DNA from: Straminergon stramineum
Lineage: Eukaryota > Streptophyta > Bryopsida > Hypnales > Calliergonaceae
Direction: 5' to 3'
DNA: 64,000 bases
Assembly (NCBI GenBank): GCA_963920665.1
Contig: OY987268.1
Span: forward strand, 5,272,501 to 5,336,500
Below are positions 35,216-48,602 of this stretch, one piece after another. Both the position numbers and the translations under genes were made by a program. The first letter of the stretch is position 1. Every line of letters starts with the position of its first letter. The notes under the pieces were generated by a model. That model worked only from the letters and a program-made list of their open reading frames with translations. It did no database searches and was not told the DNA's origin.

Positions 35216-38200
35216 ATTGTACTGGTTCTATTGCCTTGGTTATCCTATCCATCCACCTTCTTCACTTCATGGGCTTGATTATGGTCCTTTACTGATTTTT
35301 TGAAAGCCTTCAACTACTACTCCAGTTTCCACTAATTTAAAAACTAATTGACTTCATAAGCAAACTAATCAATCTTTTGGGTCTTGGGGAATTTTCCAGC
35401 TTCTTTAAGTCTACACTAACTATCTAATTTTGGGGGGGATTTTTAGAAACTTACTTCTAACTATCAAGTTGGATTTTTAATCAAATTTCAACTATCGGAA
35501 TACTAAGAAGAAAACATAAGAGAAGAAAACAATATTTCTAACTATAACTATCCTAATTTTATGGGTTTGGAGAATTTTCCTCTCAACTAAAGCAAACTTT
35601 CACTACTATAACTATGACATTCAAAAGGGTTTGTTTTTGGGTTTTGGGGGGAATTTTTCAACTTCTTAAATTCTAAACTAACAATCTAATTTTGGGGGAT
35701 TTTTGGAATAAATTTAAACTAAACAAATCAAAGTGTTCTAATCTAACTAGGACTCTCTTTCTGGGGTAATTTTGATAATTCTAACTAAGGGGAAAACTAA
35801 TCTAAATTTTGGATTTTCTTTAACTACTACTAAGGTTTTTATCAAAAGTTCAAACCAAGGAATTTTGACTATTTCTCTCCAATTCTCTCAGGAAATCAAA
35901 TGACCCAAATTACTTCCACATGCAAGGGCATTTTTTCGACATACAAATAAGTAAATTTTTCCAATGATTTCAAGTACTTAAATACTCGGAACTACCTTGA
36001 AAAATTATAAATTTTGGAAATTCCATAGTCAAAACTTTGCCGTGCGGGGACAACCCCAAGTATACAAGGTGTCGATAGTCAAAGAATAGTATTTTGAAAA
36101 TTCAATCTTTAAAGGAGGTACACATGATGATGTTTAACCGAACATTAAAAACTAATTTCTCAAAATATCAAAGTATCCAAGGTTTAATTACCAAAGGAGG
36201 TATGCATGACAATATTTAAATCAAACTTTAGCAATTAAAGTCCCAATTTCCATTATACAATGAATTTTGGACAAAGATTGATTTAACAAACTTTTAGCAA
36301 AGTCAAGCTTCACCACTTTAAGCCTACTAATACTAAATTATGTTGTAATGAGCACAAATTGTTAATATTCAAGAAATCTTAAATGAAATTAAACTTTGGA
36401 GGTCTATCCCTTCTAAAACTCTCACAAATCAAAGAAAATGGAGGCTTAGCCTCGAAAACTCAAAGAATTCAAAGAGAAATCACTTTGAAGGAACCCTCTC
36501 GTCCTTTAAAGTATACAAATGAAAAAATAGAATGAAAACCAGGTCGGATCTCAACTTGAATCAGTGCTTCGACCATACTAGTAGCACATGAGAAACAAAA
36601 GCACAGTTTAATTATGAGAATGAGGGTATCGACAACCTCAAGGAAAAAACCTTTTATACTTGCCCCAAGCCCCTCCCCAATAAGTTGTCGGTGGGAAAAC
36701 ATTTACTTTCAACTCCTAGATATTTCCTAAACTACCCTAATGTATTTTCTAAATAATTTTTGTTTAATAGAAGAATTCTCTAAAACCCTCTCCATTTAGC
36801 TCATAAATCTTGGATAAATTAAATCCAAGATCTTTTCCCAAAGATATTTTGGAAATAACCCTAATTAACCTAGATATTTTGCTAATTAACCCAAAGTATT
36901 TCTAAATTGTTTTTCTTTAAACCAAAGATGTCTTGTTATGCAAGAAAAGAGATCTTACCCAAATATAATCTTCAATTTTCTAAAAGATATTTGCAAAGTT
37001 AACCTTGAATTACTACTAATTATTATAAAAAGTTAAATCTATTGTTGGATCCTTCCTATTTTCTAGGGAACAACTCCAAATTGAAAAACAATTGCACCTT
37101 TGTGTTCAAAAGACCCAAATTAGCAAGTGAGATCCCCCACCCCTACTTCCAAGCCATTTGTAAGTGTAAAATCAACTTACGATAACTCCAGAGAAAAGTG
37201 GAAACTCTAACTTTGGGAATTTGTTTCTTTTGAGGAAATTGTTTGGCTAGAGTTACTTGGAAGGTTTGTGGGAGTAAGAAAAGACCCCTCATTCATGTCA
37301 TTTGGACACCGTCAACTCTTGGTATGTCGGTCAACCCATCGCCAAGTTGAAAATTCTTCAAAAGTTCAATGTTATGCCGATTCTGGTACTTTGGAATGTC
37401 AAAATGTCTTCAAACTTTGTGGGATGCTTTATTAGCACACAAAACCCTATCCTAATTTTTAGTGGGATTTTACCGCAATATGGGTAATTTTTAGGAATTT
37501 ACAACCATGTGTAAAGGCAGTTGACTTCCCATGGAGTCATTGTAATTGTTTCGGAAAAATCTGAAACTTTTTGGGTAGCTTTTAAGAACCTCTCAAAACC
37601 AAATTTCAACATTACATTTCACTTTGCACTATTTATGGAGAGGCTAAAATTAACAATTCCCTATTAATTTTCATCCGAAGAGGAAATCATCCTTGTATCG
37701 GAGAATCTTGAGACAACCAGCTCTAATGTCGGCTCTTGGCATGCTTTAAAGCTAAAAGCATCTTTCTTTGTATTCTAGTCGCTCTCCCTTCACTTTATTT
37801 GCAGTTTCTTTTATTCTTCTATAAGTTATCTGCAAATAAGAATTTACCAATCCAGATTCTTTAGGAATTGGATGGTGACCTATACTAGTTTCTCTAGACT
37901 TAAAATAGACTTAGCCAGTTTGCCATACGCATTTGCAAGACTTAGTTTAGCATGGACAACTACTAGGATTGGCTAACACTCAGACCCTTAATTCTCTTGG
38001 AAACACTTAATTGACCTCTTAAACTCTCACTAGGCATTGGAAGTAGGAAATTGGAGTAATTTAGATACTTCATACTTCTAAGATGACCCCTCACTACATT
38101 GGTAGGGACTTCTACCAAAAACCACTCAAACACTCTTTTTATATCTTTTTGCATATAAATATGCTAAAAACCTAATAAAAACAAAAAAAAGAAAGCCCTG

Positions 38201-38619
38201 AATTCCAAGTGCCAACTTCAGGGCTCAGAAACTACTTTCTTGCTCACTACTTCCTAGACGATGTGAGACATGTGTCATGACCATATTAGTCCCAACCTTG
38301 AAAACAAGGAAAATCACACATTTCAAGCTTCTATTGGAAAATTGTACTAGCCTTGATTGGAAATAATACCCTACATGTTGGGTATGCATGACACTAGAAC
38401 ATCCATTCGAAAGTGGGACCAATTGATGTGTCTTGACATAGTCTGTTGCCTTGACCATAGGGCTTAGTAGAGCACGTGAGTGGTGGTATTGCGAGTCTAC
38501 AAGATTGTGACCTCAATAGAACTTAGGACTACGATGACTAGAATTGTCTTTCGTAAGGTGGTGGTTTTAGGTTTTAGGACAATAAATTGAGGTTTTAGGG
38601 TCTTTTATTTAACTATAAT
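35216..38619. other. AT-rich intergenic stretch, no gene seen
   Basis: Long tract with TCTAACTA/AATTTTGGGG-like phrases. Two near-direct repeats, AAAGGAGGTACACATGATGA (36111) and AAAGGAGGTATGCATGACA (36195), occur 84 bases apart. No frame longer than about 80 codons has recognisable content. Confidence 0.4.
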
Positions 38620-38725
38620 TAGTTGTGGTCCTACTAATTCTAATTAACATATCCCACATGGGTTGTTTTACCTCCAACTACCCCATTTGTATAAAGAACT
38701 TCCCTTCTCATCTCTACATACATGA
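38620..38725 (+). repeat. Dispersed repeat, partner of 31380-31480
   Basis: Direct-strand copy of the repeat described at 31380-31480, 7.2 kb away in the opposite orientation. Confidence 0.6.
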
Positions 38726-38807
38726 AATATGTGACTCTTGAAGCAAAATGAGATAGATGTGATGTCATATCACATCACTATGGACCTGTTTGAAATGGAC
38801 AATATAA

Positions 38808-39624
38808 CCCCTAATTGGCCAAACTATGTTTTCTGGCAACCTAGTGATTTGGGGCAATTCACTACAAATAGAATTTTTTTCCATTGAATTTTTCACACAA
38901 CATGTGCCCAAGGAGTAGCTTTAAGGTACAATAATTTTCATATCTTTTGACTACATTGTTAAAAAGTTATAGCATGATATGTCATTTTCATTGCTTGGCA
39001 GGCAACCGAGGCTATTCAAAAAACAATTCTTTAAAAATCACTTTTCTTGAAGATAAGAATTTGAAATTGTTTTTCTAGATTTAAATCATTCCATTTTGAT
39101 GAATGACAAGAAAGTTATGAGGGTTTTTAGTTTGCAAGTAGTCATGGAATCTCTACTCTAAGATAAACTTTGAAGTCCTTTATTTAATTCAATTTTCCAT
39201 ATTTTTGGAAAAAATTTCAAAAGTGGATATAGATTTTTTTATTACAACATTGCAACCATGGAATTGGCATTTTTCAATTCCATTTCCAAATGATCTAAAA
39301 ATTTTCAAGCATATAGCCAACTTGCCTTGAAGAATGAGTCCAATTGAAAGAAGCTCCACCATTTTCAATACAAATGTGACCTTTTAAAGTGCAACTACCC
39401 TTTTTTGGTAGTGCCCAAAAGAGAATATTTGTCCATTCAAATGCTAGTATCTTGCAATCTACACAGTGGAAATTTCTGAAATTCTTCCATGTCTTCTCAA
39501 ACTAGCATACTATAAGATCCTATAGTTACATGTGTTCAAAAAAAATTCCCAAAATTTGGTACTTGTATTAAAAATGGCAGTTTTGGAGCGTTTGGGTAAA
39601 AACACAGTCAAAAACATTTAGGGG
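38808..39624. mobile_element. CCC-terminus element (family 1), degenerate flanks
   Basis: Ends CCCCTAATTGGCC and ACATTTAGGGG. Flanks are ATAA and TGAA, one change each from TTAA. The interior shares long stretches with 54925-55852 in the same orientation, such as AGTTATGAGG(G/A)TTTTT, AACTTTGAAGTCCTT and AGCCAACTTGCCTTGAA, and with 9516-10863 in reverse. Confidence 0.7.
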
Positions 39625-39896
39625 TGAACATCCTACAAAGAAGGACAATGTCCAAACAACTTTATCAAGTTCCACGAAAACAACATTTTGTGGCACAATT
39701 CAAACAACATTTTTTGAAGTTCTTGTAGGATGTACAAAGTTCCACCCACATCCGTCTCCTAACCCTGTACTTCACAACAATTTCATCATTCTTTGGGTCT
39801 TGTATAGAATGGACATTTTAACTATTTTAGAATTATCAAAAGTTTCATTTGGAGGGGGCTTCTTGCTTCTACATCCTACAAGAACTTCAAACTTAA

Positions 39897-40496
39897 CCCC
39901 TAAACGACCTAAAGGCCTTTTGTAGCCGTATCTCTGGATTTTTTACGTATTTGCATATGTGGTTGCCAGATTTAGGGTTTGGGATGTAAAACAAAGTTTG
40001 AGCGACTACAAAGGTGCATCGAATGTTGGGTGCCACTTCTCGTAATACACGGTAGAACTTGTGCAGATGAAGAGAATACGCAATTAGACCTACAGAACAA
40101 CAACGACCAGGCTCTTGTGCATACGGTGATTGGAATAGCACACCCAAGACTTCCTCAAGCAATTTGGAATCAGAATTTATTGCCAGTGGTCCCCGCACCA
40201 TAGTAAGGCTATCCACTGGAGTGATTGCCCGACACCTGAGAAGAGAATTTATCATAAATCAGAAACTCGGCATAGAAGGTAGTGTTGTCTACAGTCCGAC
40301 ACGTTTTCATATAATTTTGCACATCACTTCAGTCCGAAGCCTCACAAAAATTACTACATGAACTCAGGCTTACATATCAACAATAGGAACAGCTAGAATC
40401 CCAACTTGCCGTCAAGAAAGCACTTCTTGAAATTCGAAGTGACCGTATTCTTTGGATACGGTGATGTAGAAGAAGAGCCTGAGGGCCGTTCAGGGG
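39897..40496. mobile_element. TTAA-bounded element (family 4), 600 bp
   Basis: Perfect TTAA on both sides. Ends CCCCTAAACGACCTAAAGGC and GCCTGAGGGCCGTTCAGGGG are about 20-bp inverted repeats with a few mismatches. The interior is GC-richer than its surroundings and unlike families 1-3. It contains an uninterrupted minus-strand frame of 120 codons (40255-39893, MINSLLRCRAITPVDSL...) whose stop uses the TTAA border. I do not recognise this frame and would not call it a gene without homologues. Confidence 0.8.
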
Positions 40497-40630
40497 TTAA
40501 TCAAAGTTTTCAATTCTATGACTCTTTCAATTTCAGAGTCTGTGCAATCTCAATAATAGAGGCTTTGAACACTAGGTACAAGAGAAGTTTGGGACGCCCT
40601 TGTTAAGATTTGTGATTTATTGACCCTTAA

Positions 40631-40770
40631 CCCTTAATCGTCAACATGGATGTTTTGTGTCCAATGGATGGCTTCACTGTTGATTGTAGAAAAACAGAAT
40701 GCACCTATTGGTCCAAGAATTAGAGCAATTTTGCTGACTACCTCAGTCATGGGGCTGCATCCTTTAAGGG
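40631..40770. mobile_element. TTAA-bounded mini element (family 3), 140 bp
   Basis: Perfect TTAA on both sides, ends CCCTTAATCG and CATCCTTTAAGGG. Nearly the same sequence as 15375-15517 in the same orientation. It sits 130 bases from the family-4 element. Confidence 0.85.
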
Positions 40771-40774
40771 TTAA

Positions 40775-43700
40775 TATCTGAAATCTCATCTGGAGCTCCA
40801 TTTAACAAAATATGAGCTCTGAGGTTTCATTTCCACACTTCAAAGTCCCCATTTTGAGCACTTGAATCTCACATTTGGCACCCTGATATCTGCCCAAATA
40901 ATAAATTTGGCATAAGCAAGGACTCATCTAAGTTAACCTTGTGGAATGACGTGGGGGTGTTCTTGGTTTATGTTGAAATCAAATCAAATCTCTGTGCTTC
41001 TGAAAAAGGAAGGCCTTTAATGAGGGCTGGCTCATGCCTATGAAGACTCTGCATGTCCCCATCTTCCACCATAAAAAAGAATAAGATGAAGAGTTGCTTC
41101 TCTGTCTACGATAGAGATATCTTAAGTCATTCATCAGACAATTTCAGTCCTCAGTGTTCTTACAGGGTTAAGGAGGCGGGGACCTGGGGTTCACCCCTGG
41201 ATTAAATAATATTTTTCCAAGCATAGTCACTTATTGTATATGGTGATTGTAACACACACAGGTGTAACTTCAGTTGGAATAAGTGTAACCTCTGCTTATG
41301 AATTGACATTCAAAGTATGACTGCTGCAAGCTTGCCCATTTTCATGTCTCATTCTCTCACCACTGGGAGCCAGGGAGAGCATTACCTCAGCCCTGGAAAC
41401 AGTACAGTACATGCATGTTAGTCAAGCCAACAGGCTGAGGAGCTACCAGAGAAGGAAAAATCTTGAAAGGAATCACGGAAAACTCCTTCACCTGGCTACA
41501 ACTTCAGAAGAAATGCTCATAACTTGTGCGTCAATGTCAATGAACACCAACACTGTCAATTCACAGCCAAACTTGTATAATTGAATAGTATCAGAAAAAA
41601 TGTTATCAGAAAAAATCACTCAAACTGTTTCCACCAGGCCTCTGGCATGCAAGTAGAATGGTTCTGTTCTAAAATAAATTGCTTCTTCAAACTGGAAGGA
41701 ATTTGTTTCCTTGTCACTGCGAATCGCACTTGCACTTGGTGGAAGGTAAGTTTGTATCCCAACAAAATGGGCAAGACTTTGAATGTCCCAAGATATGCAC
41801 ATTCTTAAAGAGACTGGTTGATTTGGTGACACCTGCATCTTTTCATGAAAAAGACGGTATTTTAGTAATTTGGGGGACTGAACTCCAGTCTAAATCAATG
41901 TCTTTGCATTTTTTGTCTTTCATGTCTTTTAGGGCAAATTTTGATCTCATTCTACCAAGTTAGTCAGAGAGGATGCTTGAGGCAACAGAGGGAGGTATTG
42001 GGGCAAAGTTGAAAATTACAATACTGGGCATTCTTTTGAAATCTGCTGTGAAATCTTCAGACACACTTTCTTGGTTCCCTTATTCAACAGTTTTGGTGGT
42101 GTAATACCTTGACATTGAATTATGTAAAAATTAGACATGTAAAAATTTTCTGTGGTAATGTGCTTTTTTTTCTTCTATATTATTGAGATGTGCACATTGA
42201 TATTTCTTTAATGATTGCACTATAAAATTAAAAAAATTCATCACCAATATTTTTCAATCAATTATCATGTAGCACGATGAAAAGCTCGCCAAATAATCTA
42301 ACAAAAATGGATTTTGTTTTTGAAATTGAAATTTGGTGTGTTGATCAAGATTGCATGAAACATTAAATTGAACAAGTTAGTTTTGAAAGATAGGCTTCAA
42401 CAGGTCAAATTTTGAAAGATATTCTTGCAAGTCAAAATTGGATTCATCTTATTTTCTAGAGGACATTATGCAATCAGACCTTGGTAAGTGTCAAGGGCAA
42501 ACAATAGTATAAGAAATATAGACTAGTAATATTTAACACTTACGAAAGTTGATTTCAATAATATGTAACATTTATAGAATTCATATTTATAAGACTTCAA
42601 AAGTAAACAAGACGTGTGGGTCCTAGAAAATCTCCTTCAAAATCATATTTTGAAGAAAGTTGGGTCTCTTATAAGAATAATTTTTCATTAATAGTCTTTT
42701 ATCTCAAAAATATTAAAAAAAATTATACAAGTGCAACATTGTAGACTATCCTTAGATTATTTTTTAATGAATGTTTAATGTCTAGATCTTTTTAGGATAA
42801 GCTAGAATCTCTACAATGTCTTCTTATAGGTAGCTAGAGGTTGAAGTGTTGATCATCTCTAGCGTAATTTAAGTTGTAGAATCCTTCATATCTTGAATTA
42901 TAATTTGTACATGTTCAAAAGATAGATCCTTCCAATCATCATTGTATATGTTGAATGTTACCTTGAAATGATAAGCTTGAAATCACGATAGTTTGCTAAA
43001 AAGTATTGCCCTTAACATCTTTTGTGCTTGTGTCTCAATGAACATGCTTTCTATTGCACTATAGACAATGTCATTTGTCATAGATATTGATGGAGACCTT
43101 GAGTGAAATTTTAGTCCTTGAGACCATCGTCACTTTGCGAGGATTCTTTTTGGATTTGGCAATCTGTTGTTGTCAATTTTTCTATGCTATTGGTTATGAT
43201 TTTGCAAAAAGCCAATTTCTAAGTAACTATAAGCCTATTTCATCTAAACCCTAGGGTTTTAAGTGAATGAGTTCAAAATTTTAATTTTGGAATTCCTTCA
43301 ATCATCTAAATACGTATGTAATTCTTACACTACAAGTTCTGCAAGGTCAAGTCTGCTCAATTTGAAGACAAAGGCATCCCCTAAATGTCATGGAATAAAT
43401 CTCCAAAGGACAAAAGTATAGAACCACCTACTCAACCTTACACATGTGCTCACTTAAATAAAAATAATTAATATTACCAATAGAAGAAAATATATGTGCA
43501 ATGCAAAACATATATTTAGAAAAAAATTCAATAGAGACACTATAATCGTTATGTCTTTTCAAAGTTTTAGGGCAAAAATTTTACATCTTTTACTACATAT
43601 GCTAAGAAATCTGAACATTTACCAAATATGCATATTTTATCATTAAAAACATCAAGAGGTCAATCATGCCAACAAATTATTTTATTATAGTAAATATAAT

Positions 43701-46212
43701 ATTAGAGGGAACTTGTAACCATACTAGAATCCAACTCAACTTGCAATTGCAATGGGGCACTCAAAAATAATCCAAATATCTTAAATTTAGTCTAAGCATC
43801 TAAACAAGCATCTAATTATAAATTCCATTCTTAACCCAGAAACAACAAGCCTATGACCACAAACTTGACCTTTAAGATCCTTCGATCTATATTGTGAATA
43901 ATACTTTTTTATGTTTACTTTTCAAAGATGAAATCATAAGTCTTCTATTTGTCACAAAAAGTTTGGATGTTCTTGAAAAAATTTGAATTTAATGAAATTG
44001 AAATTTTAAATAAAACATGAATTAAATTCATATCAAATGCAAGATTAGTTTGAATGTTTTAAAATTTTCTCCACAAGTGTATATAATAGTATAAAATATC
44101 ATAGTGGAAGCAAGTTTCTATATTTTTCTATAATCAAGCCATGGTTACTTGTCCAAATGTTAGATTGCAATAAAATATTCCAATATATACATTTTTTCAT
44201 CATTTCAAATTAGATTATAAAATAGTTTCGGTAATTTTTATTTCAATAGTAGGACTCAAATTCAAAAAATATCATATGGATGGATGAATTATAGATTAAG
44301 ATATAAGAGCTCTGATTGGCTAATATACACTATTAAGCTGAGTATTGGATTAAGCATCTTGCTATATAATTTAGACAATCAACAATATTGCTACATGGGA
44401 ATTTCCAACAACATCTATTGCAAATGCGTTCAAGCAAATTTTAAAAGAAAATTGGATGAAATTTTGTTTTTTCCTTCAATAGGGGATTCTAAAGTCTTTG
44501 AATGGATACAAATTAACCTTCCCATGGTTTTAAGGTTACACTCTTAGTTTTTGTTAGATCTTGTTAGCCATTGAAAGACAATTCTAGATTCTATCAAGAT
44601 ATAATTATCGAATGCCAATTGAATTTTAACCACAATAATCCAATGTATGGAAGAGCTTTAATCAATTAGAATAATTGTAAAATATGCATAGAACTTTGAA
44701 ATTCAAAAATACTTTTTAATCAATGAAAAAAAGGAAATTTCATAAAATATTATAATTTATAACTTGGAGACCTTTCAATTACAAGTAATTTTATCCTCTA
44801 AATAGGAAAACCTTCAACTACATGATTAAATTTGAATTTATGGATGCAAGAACATTTTTTCATGAAAATATTTGTTTTCCTACACATTAAAAAACTTTCA
44901 AATATGGACGTAATTATGTCCTATGCATGTCTCGATGTCTAACACAAGTTCAAGCTAGTGTTGATAATGAATGCACATATCTTAGTGAATGTCTTCAAAA
45001 CCATTGAGGAACACCAAATAATTCAACATTGCTTAGATGTTCCACTTGCAACATACTACAATCTCCAATTTCTAAAACTTTAGATGTTTTTTGGCGGGTC
45101 TAGAGGGCTGTTTGAAGCCTGTTCCCAGTGTTGTTACACCAACAATATGGGAATGGCCGATGTTATATTTATTTATTTACTAGAACTCTTCACCAAGCAT
45201 GAGTTTAATGTGTATAAAAATTTCACTTCGAGGTCATTGTTCAAAGTATGGTAGTTGAACCACCAAGAGTTTCTTCAAATTTTGTTGAAGATAATTACCT
45301 CCCACCCTTTCATAACATTATGAATCAATTTATAGTTATGACTCTAGTGGCAATAATTTGCCGTTGGTGGTAATTGCAAATTCAATGTATGTGAGTTATA
45401 TAGACGCCAATTTTATTGGAACTAGTTAACGTTACTACTCCTATGCAGTAATGTGAATTTATGATCCTACAGTGAAGCACAGTGAAGTTATGAGACTTCA
45501 CTCCTAGTTCACTGGATGTTCCAACCCTTGTAGTTTATTTGCTACTTGGCCCTGGCTTTCTACCATATCAACTCAGTTTGAGCTGTGGTTTTTTTGTGCT
45601 GTAACTCACACTACGACTTGCAAGATGGCAGGGTCCCAGCTTCCATCGTCTAGCCAGGTGCTGCGGAAAAAATGAGCGCTTGAATTGTTACTCATTGAAA
45701 TTTGTTGAAATTTGTTTGTGATTTTTTCTGAGTGAAAACGATAACAAGTGTAATAGGGCTGTAGACACCTTGCATGCATATCTTAACATACTAACTGGCT
45801 GTTTTGATACATAGGTGCAGGTGAGGCCCTTTACCTCTCAGAGAAGATTGACATGCGTTCAACTATTCTCAAATCAAGTCTACATGTTGTATCTGCTTGG
45901 ACTACAACTAGTTCTTTGTTGTAGCTTTCATCAACAATGTTTGAAGTTACAAACTGTGGATTGCAATTACTGATGCTTGCCTAATTAGAGAATATGCTTT
46001 TGGAATGCTTGATGTGTACGGGTTATAAGGCATAGCTCCTACCTAAGACCATCTGGTTGCTATTCTAGACAACTACACGTATGTACTTTTGCTTGAAAGG
46101 ATTAACAAGAAATCAAAGTTTCTTGATTGTTCGAGACTAGTTTAGGAACAAAACTGGTATGATTGGAAATGATCGGAATTGTGCCCAGAATTAGGGGTGT
46201 TTCTGTAAAAGT
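40775..46212. other. Intergenic, no gene identified
   Basis: 40.8-42.1 kb and 45.5-46.1 kb are less AT-rich than the rest and could hold old gene pieces, but I could not recover a convincing exon chain or family. 42.1-45.1 kb is very AT-rich. Frames at 41581-41963 and 44284-44547 have no recognisable motif. Confidence 0.35.
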
Positions 46213-46474
<262 letters not shown>

Positions 46475-46517
46475 AATGAAAAAAATAGATGAATTTTTTT
46501 TTTGAAAAATGAAAAAA

Positions 46518-46544
46518 TGACATGGCAGTCATTGTGCCATGTCA
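46518..46544. repeat. Small hairpin next to the TTTA tract
   Basis: TGACATGGCA, a 7-base loop, then TGCCATGTCA. A perfect 10-bp stem of the kind often found at MITE ends. Confidence 0.7.
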
Positions 46545-46689
46545 GGCTGCTGTGGGGCAGTTCCCAGGGGAACATGCAACCCTCCATGGGCCTAGGAAAA
46601 CATCTAATGCAACCAAAAGGTAAAACTACATGAATGTAGTCAATCCTTTCTTCCTCTCTAATGACATTACAAATGGGCTTTACATATAT

Positions 46690-47720
46690 TCACAGCTTGA
46701 CATGCGGAAGGTGTCCAATCAAATCTGTATAAGCATGACACATTTGAGTAAATGCAAATGCAAATAATATTACAGAAAGTACATTTAGAGAGGGTTGAGT
46801 GTCAGCATGTGACAAAATCACTACGAAGTTCAAATTTTCACAGAAATTAGGCATTCCAAGGCACCAACACCATGGCACAGAGAAAGAATTGATCAAAAAA
46901 ATTTAGGTAAGCTTAGTAAGCCCCTGCTATCTTACTATCCACATTCATACTAAGGTAATAACATCAGTACCAGTTTGCAACTCATGCATGCTCATGTGGC
47001 CACAAGCCATAGTTATTCAATACAGAGTCACCTTGAAAGGAGGGTTCAACAGGAAGTAACTTATCCAGATTGTCTATCAAATCTCTAAGTTAAGCAGAAA
47101 GAAGAGTTTCAGAAAGTAGGTCAAGTATATTGAATTACATGTGTCAAGAGCCATCATCCTAAACAGTAATAAAATTTTTGGTCTCTACAGATTTGGCAAT
47201 TACACCAGAAGATCTCTCTACAGCATCGTAGGAATCTCCCAAAAGTTCAACTTGTTCATATGTTGAAGTGATGCATATAGTATCCTCTACCTTACTACAA
47301 ATCTTGATAGTCTTGGCTACGGTGAGAAGGTGAGCAGGATCAATCTTCACCAAATCCTAAGAAAAAGGAAGATGAAAGAATGTGGACAAATGGAATGCAA
47401 AGCAAAATGAAGAGAATGAAGTTTATTTGACAGCCACTGACAATAAAGAGGCTAGTGGGGTAGAGCTCCCACCTCTAGGTCCACTGTTTTCTGCACGTTG
47501 CAATTCATTTGAACCCTCTGACTGCACAGTCCCATCAAATTCAAGCATACAACTACACACAAAATTTATGCAGACCAATGAAAATTGAATCTCCACAGCA
47601 TTTGAGAGTTATACCCAAGGATCTGGATCTCTACTACTCAACAAATGTCTTGAAATTGCTTAAAGCAATGAGAATAGTTTCCTTCAAAATTCAAGATCCT
47701 ACGACACTTGCTAATGCAGA
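46690..47720 (-). pseudogene. Exon-like islands of an unidentified gene
   Basis: Several minus-strand pieces look like exons flanked by plausible splice sites. One starts at 47356 after TTTTTCTTAG and reads DLVKIDPAHLLTVAKTIKIC, then SKVEDTICITSTYEQVELL and DSYDAVERSS before a possible GTGTAA donor. Another starts at 47084 after AACTTAG and can read DLIDNLDKLLPVEPSFQ before GTGACT. A third, near 46732-46692, reads DLIGHLPHVKL after TTATACAG and ends in a stop. Near 47710 a piece reads LASVVGS, a stop, then ILKETILIALSNFKTFVE. The joins are not all in phase and stops interrupt some pieces, so if this is a gene it is decayed. I do not recognise the product. Confidence 0.25.
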
Positions 47721-47724
47721 GTAA

Positions 47725-48451
47725 TGATCTATGCACAATTCTCTGAGCAATTCTCAACCATGATTCGAAAGCACAAATTAAAGTTTTACCAAAATCCTAG
47801 CATTAATTCATTGAACTAACCATTTCAAGTTGCACTTCTTCTAAAGCCACTCATGCTTGCCCCCACCCACCCCCCGCCATGGCTATTGCTAATCCCATGT
47901 GACATTTCCAAACCACTTGATCAAAGTTTTCTAATTTCAAGTGGAGAGCACCCAGTTTTGTGAAATTATGCCAGTGCAACAACTTAAATATGACCACAGT
48001 CACCATACCTATTTATCCATCTACACCTATCACCCATTGAAACCTTGGGATTCAACGCCTCATCAAATCTCAACTAATTCACTCCCACACATTCAAAATC
48101 GAGTAATCAAATACAATCTACAGTAGCTAATTCAGACACATAACTGCAAAAGCAAACTCCAGCAAATTGCGCATTTTTGAGATTGTTCATTCCCTGCCGT
48201 GTCAACACAAGAGAATTGGAGTTTACAGTGTTCGTTCCCTGCAATCCGCCGCAGTTCCCTCCGTCAGGGGAGCATAAGCGTCTCCTGATGGGGCCCATAA
48301 AAATAAAAAATATATTAAAATAAAGGATGAAAGTACAAAAAATATAAGTCATCATTCATTTAAGTTTGTTGAAAAAAAGAATTGATAGTAGTTTTTTATG
48401 AGATTGTTCTACAAGCCAAGATTGTACTTGCTTTTGAAATGCTTGGATATT
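47725..48451. other. Intergenic, no gene identified
   Basis: Includes a locally GC-richer patch at about 48180-48295. On the minus strand this could be the first exon of the islands at 46.7-47.7 kb, but no start or signal is convincing. Confidence 0.3.
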
Positions 48452-48599
48452 CACTAGAAGAAAACCACGTTGCCTTTAACAAAACCCCGGTGATGTATTT
48501 TTCCATTTTCTACCCTAAACGCAGATTTTGCGTTTCGGGCAGAAACGGAAAAATGCGTCACCGGGGTTTTGTTAAAGGCAATGTAGTTTTCTACTAGTG
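48452..48599. mobile_element. CACTA-type foldback MITE, 148 bp
   Basis: Starts CACTAGAAGAAAACCACG and ends TTTCTACTAGTG, flanked by ATT on both sides. The arms pair through AACAAAACCCCGGTGA and its complement, with only a short unpaired centre. Same end type as 56025-56196. Confidence 0.85.
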
Positions 48600-48602
48600 A
48601 TT

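Noticed and set aside
45580..46060. Possible exon reading SEKIDMRSTILKSSLHVVSAW, reminiscent of a pogo/Tigger transposase C terminus
   Set aside because: The resemblance is a few residues only, with stops nearby and no DDE motifs.
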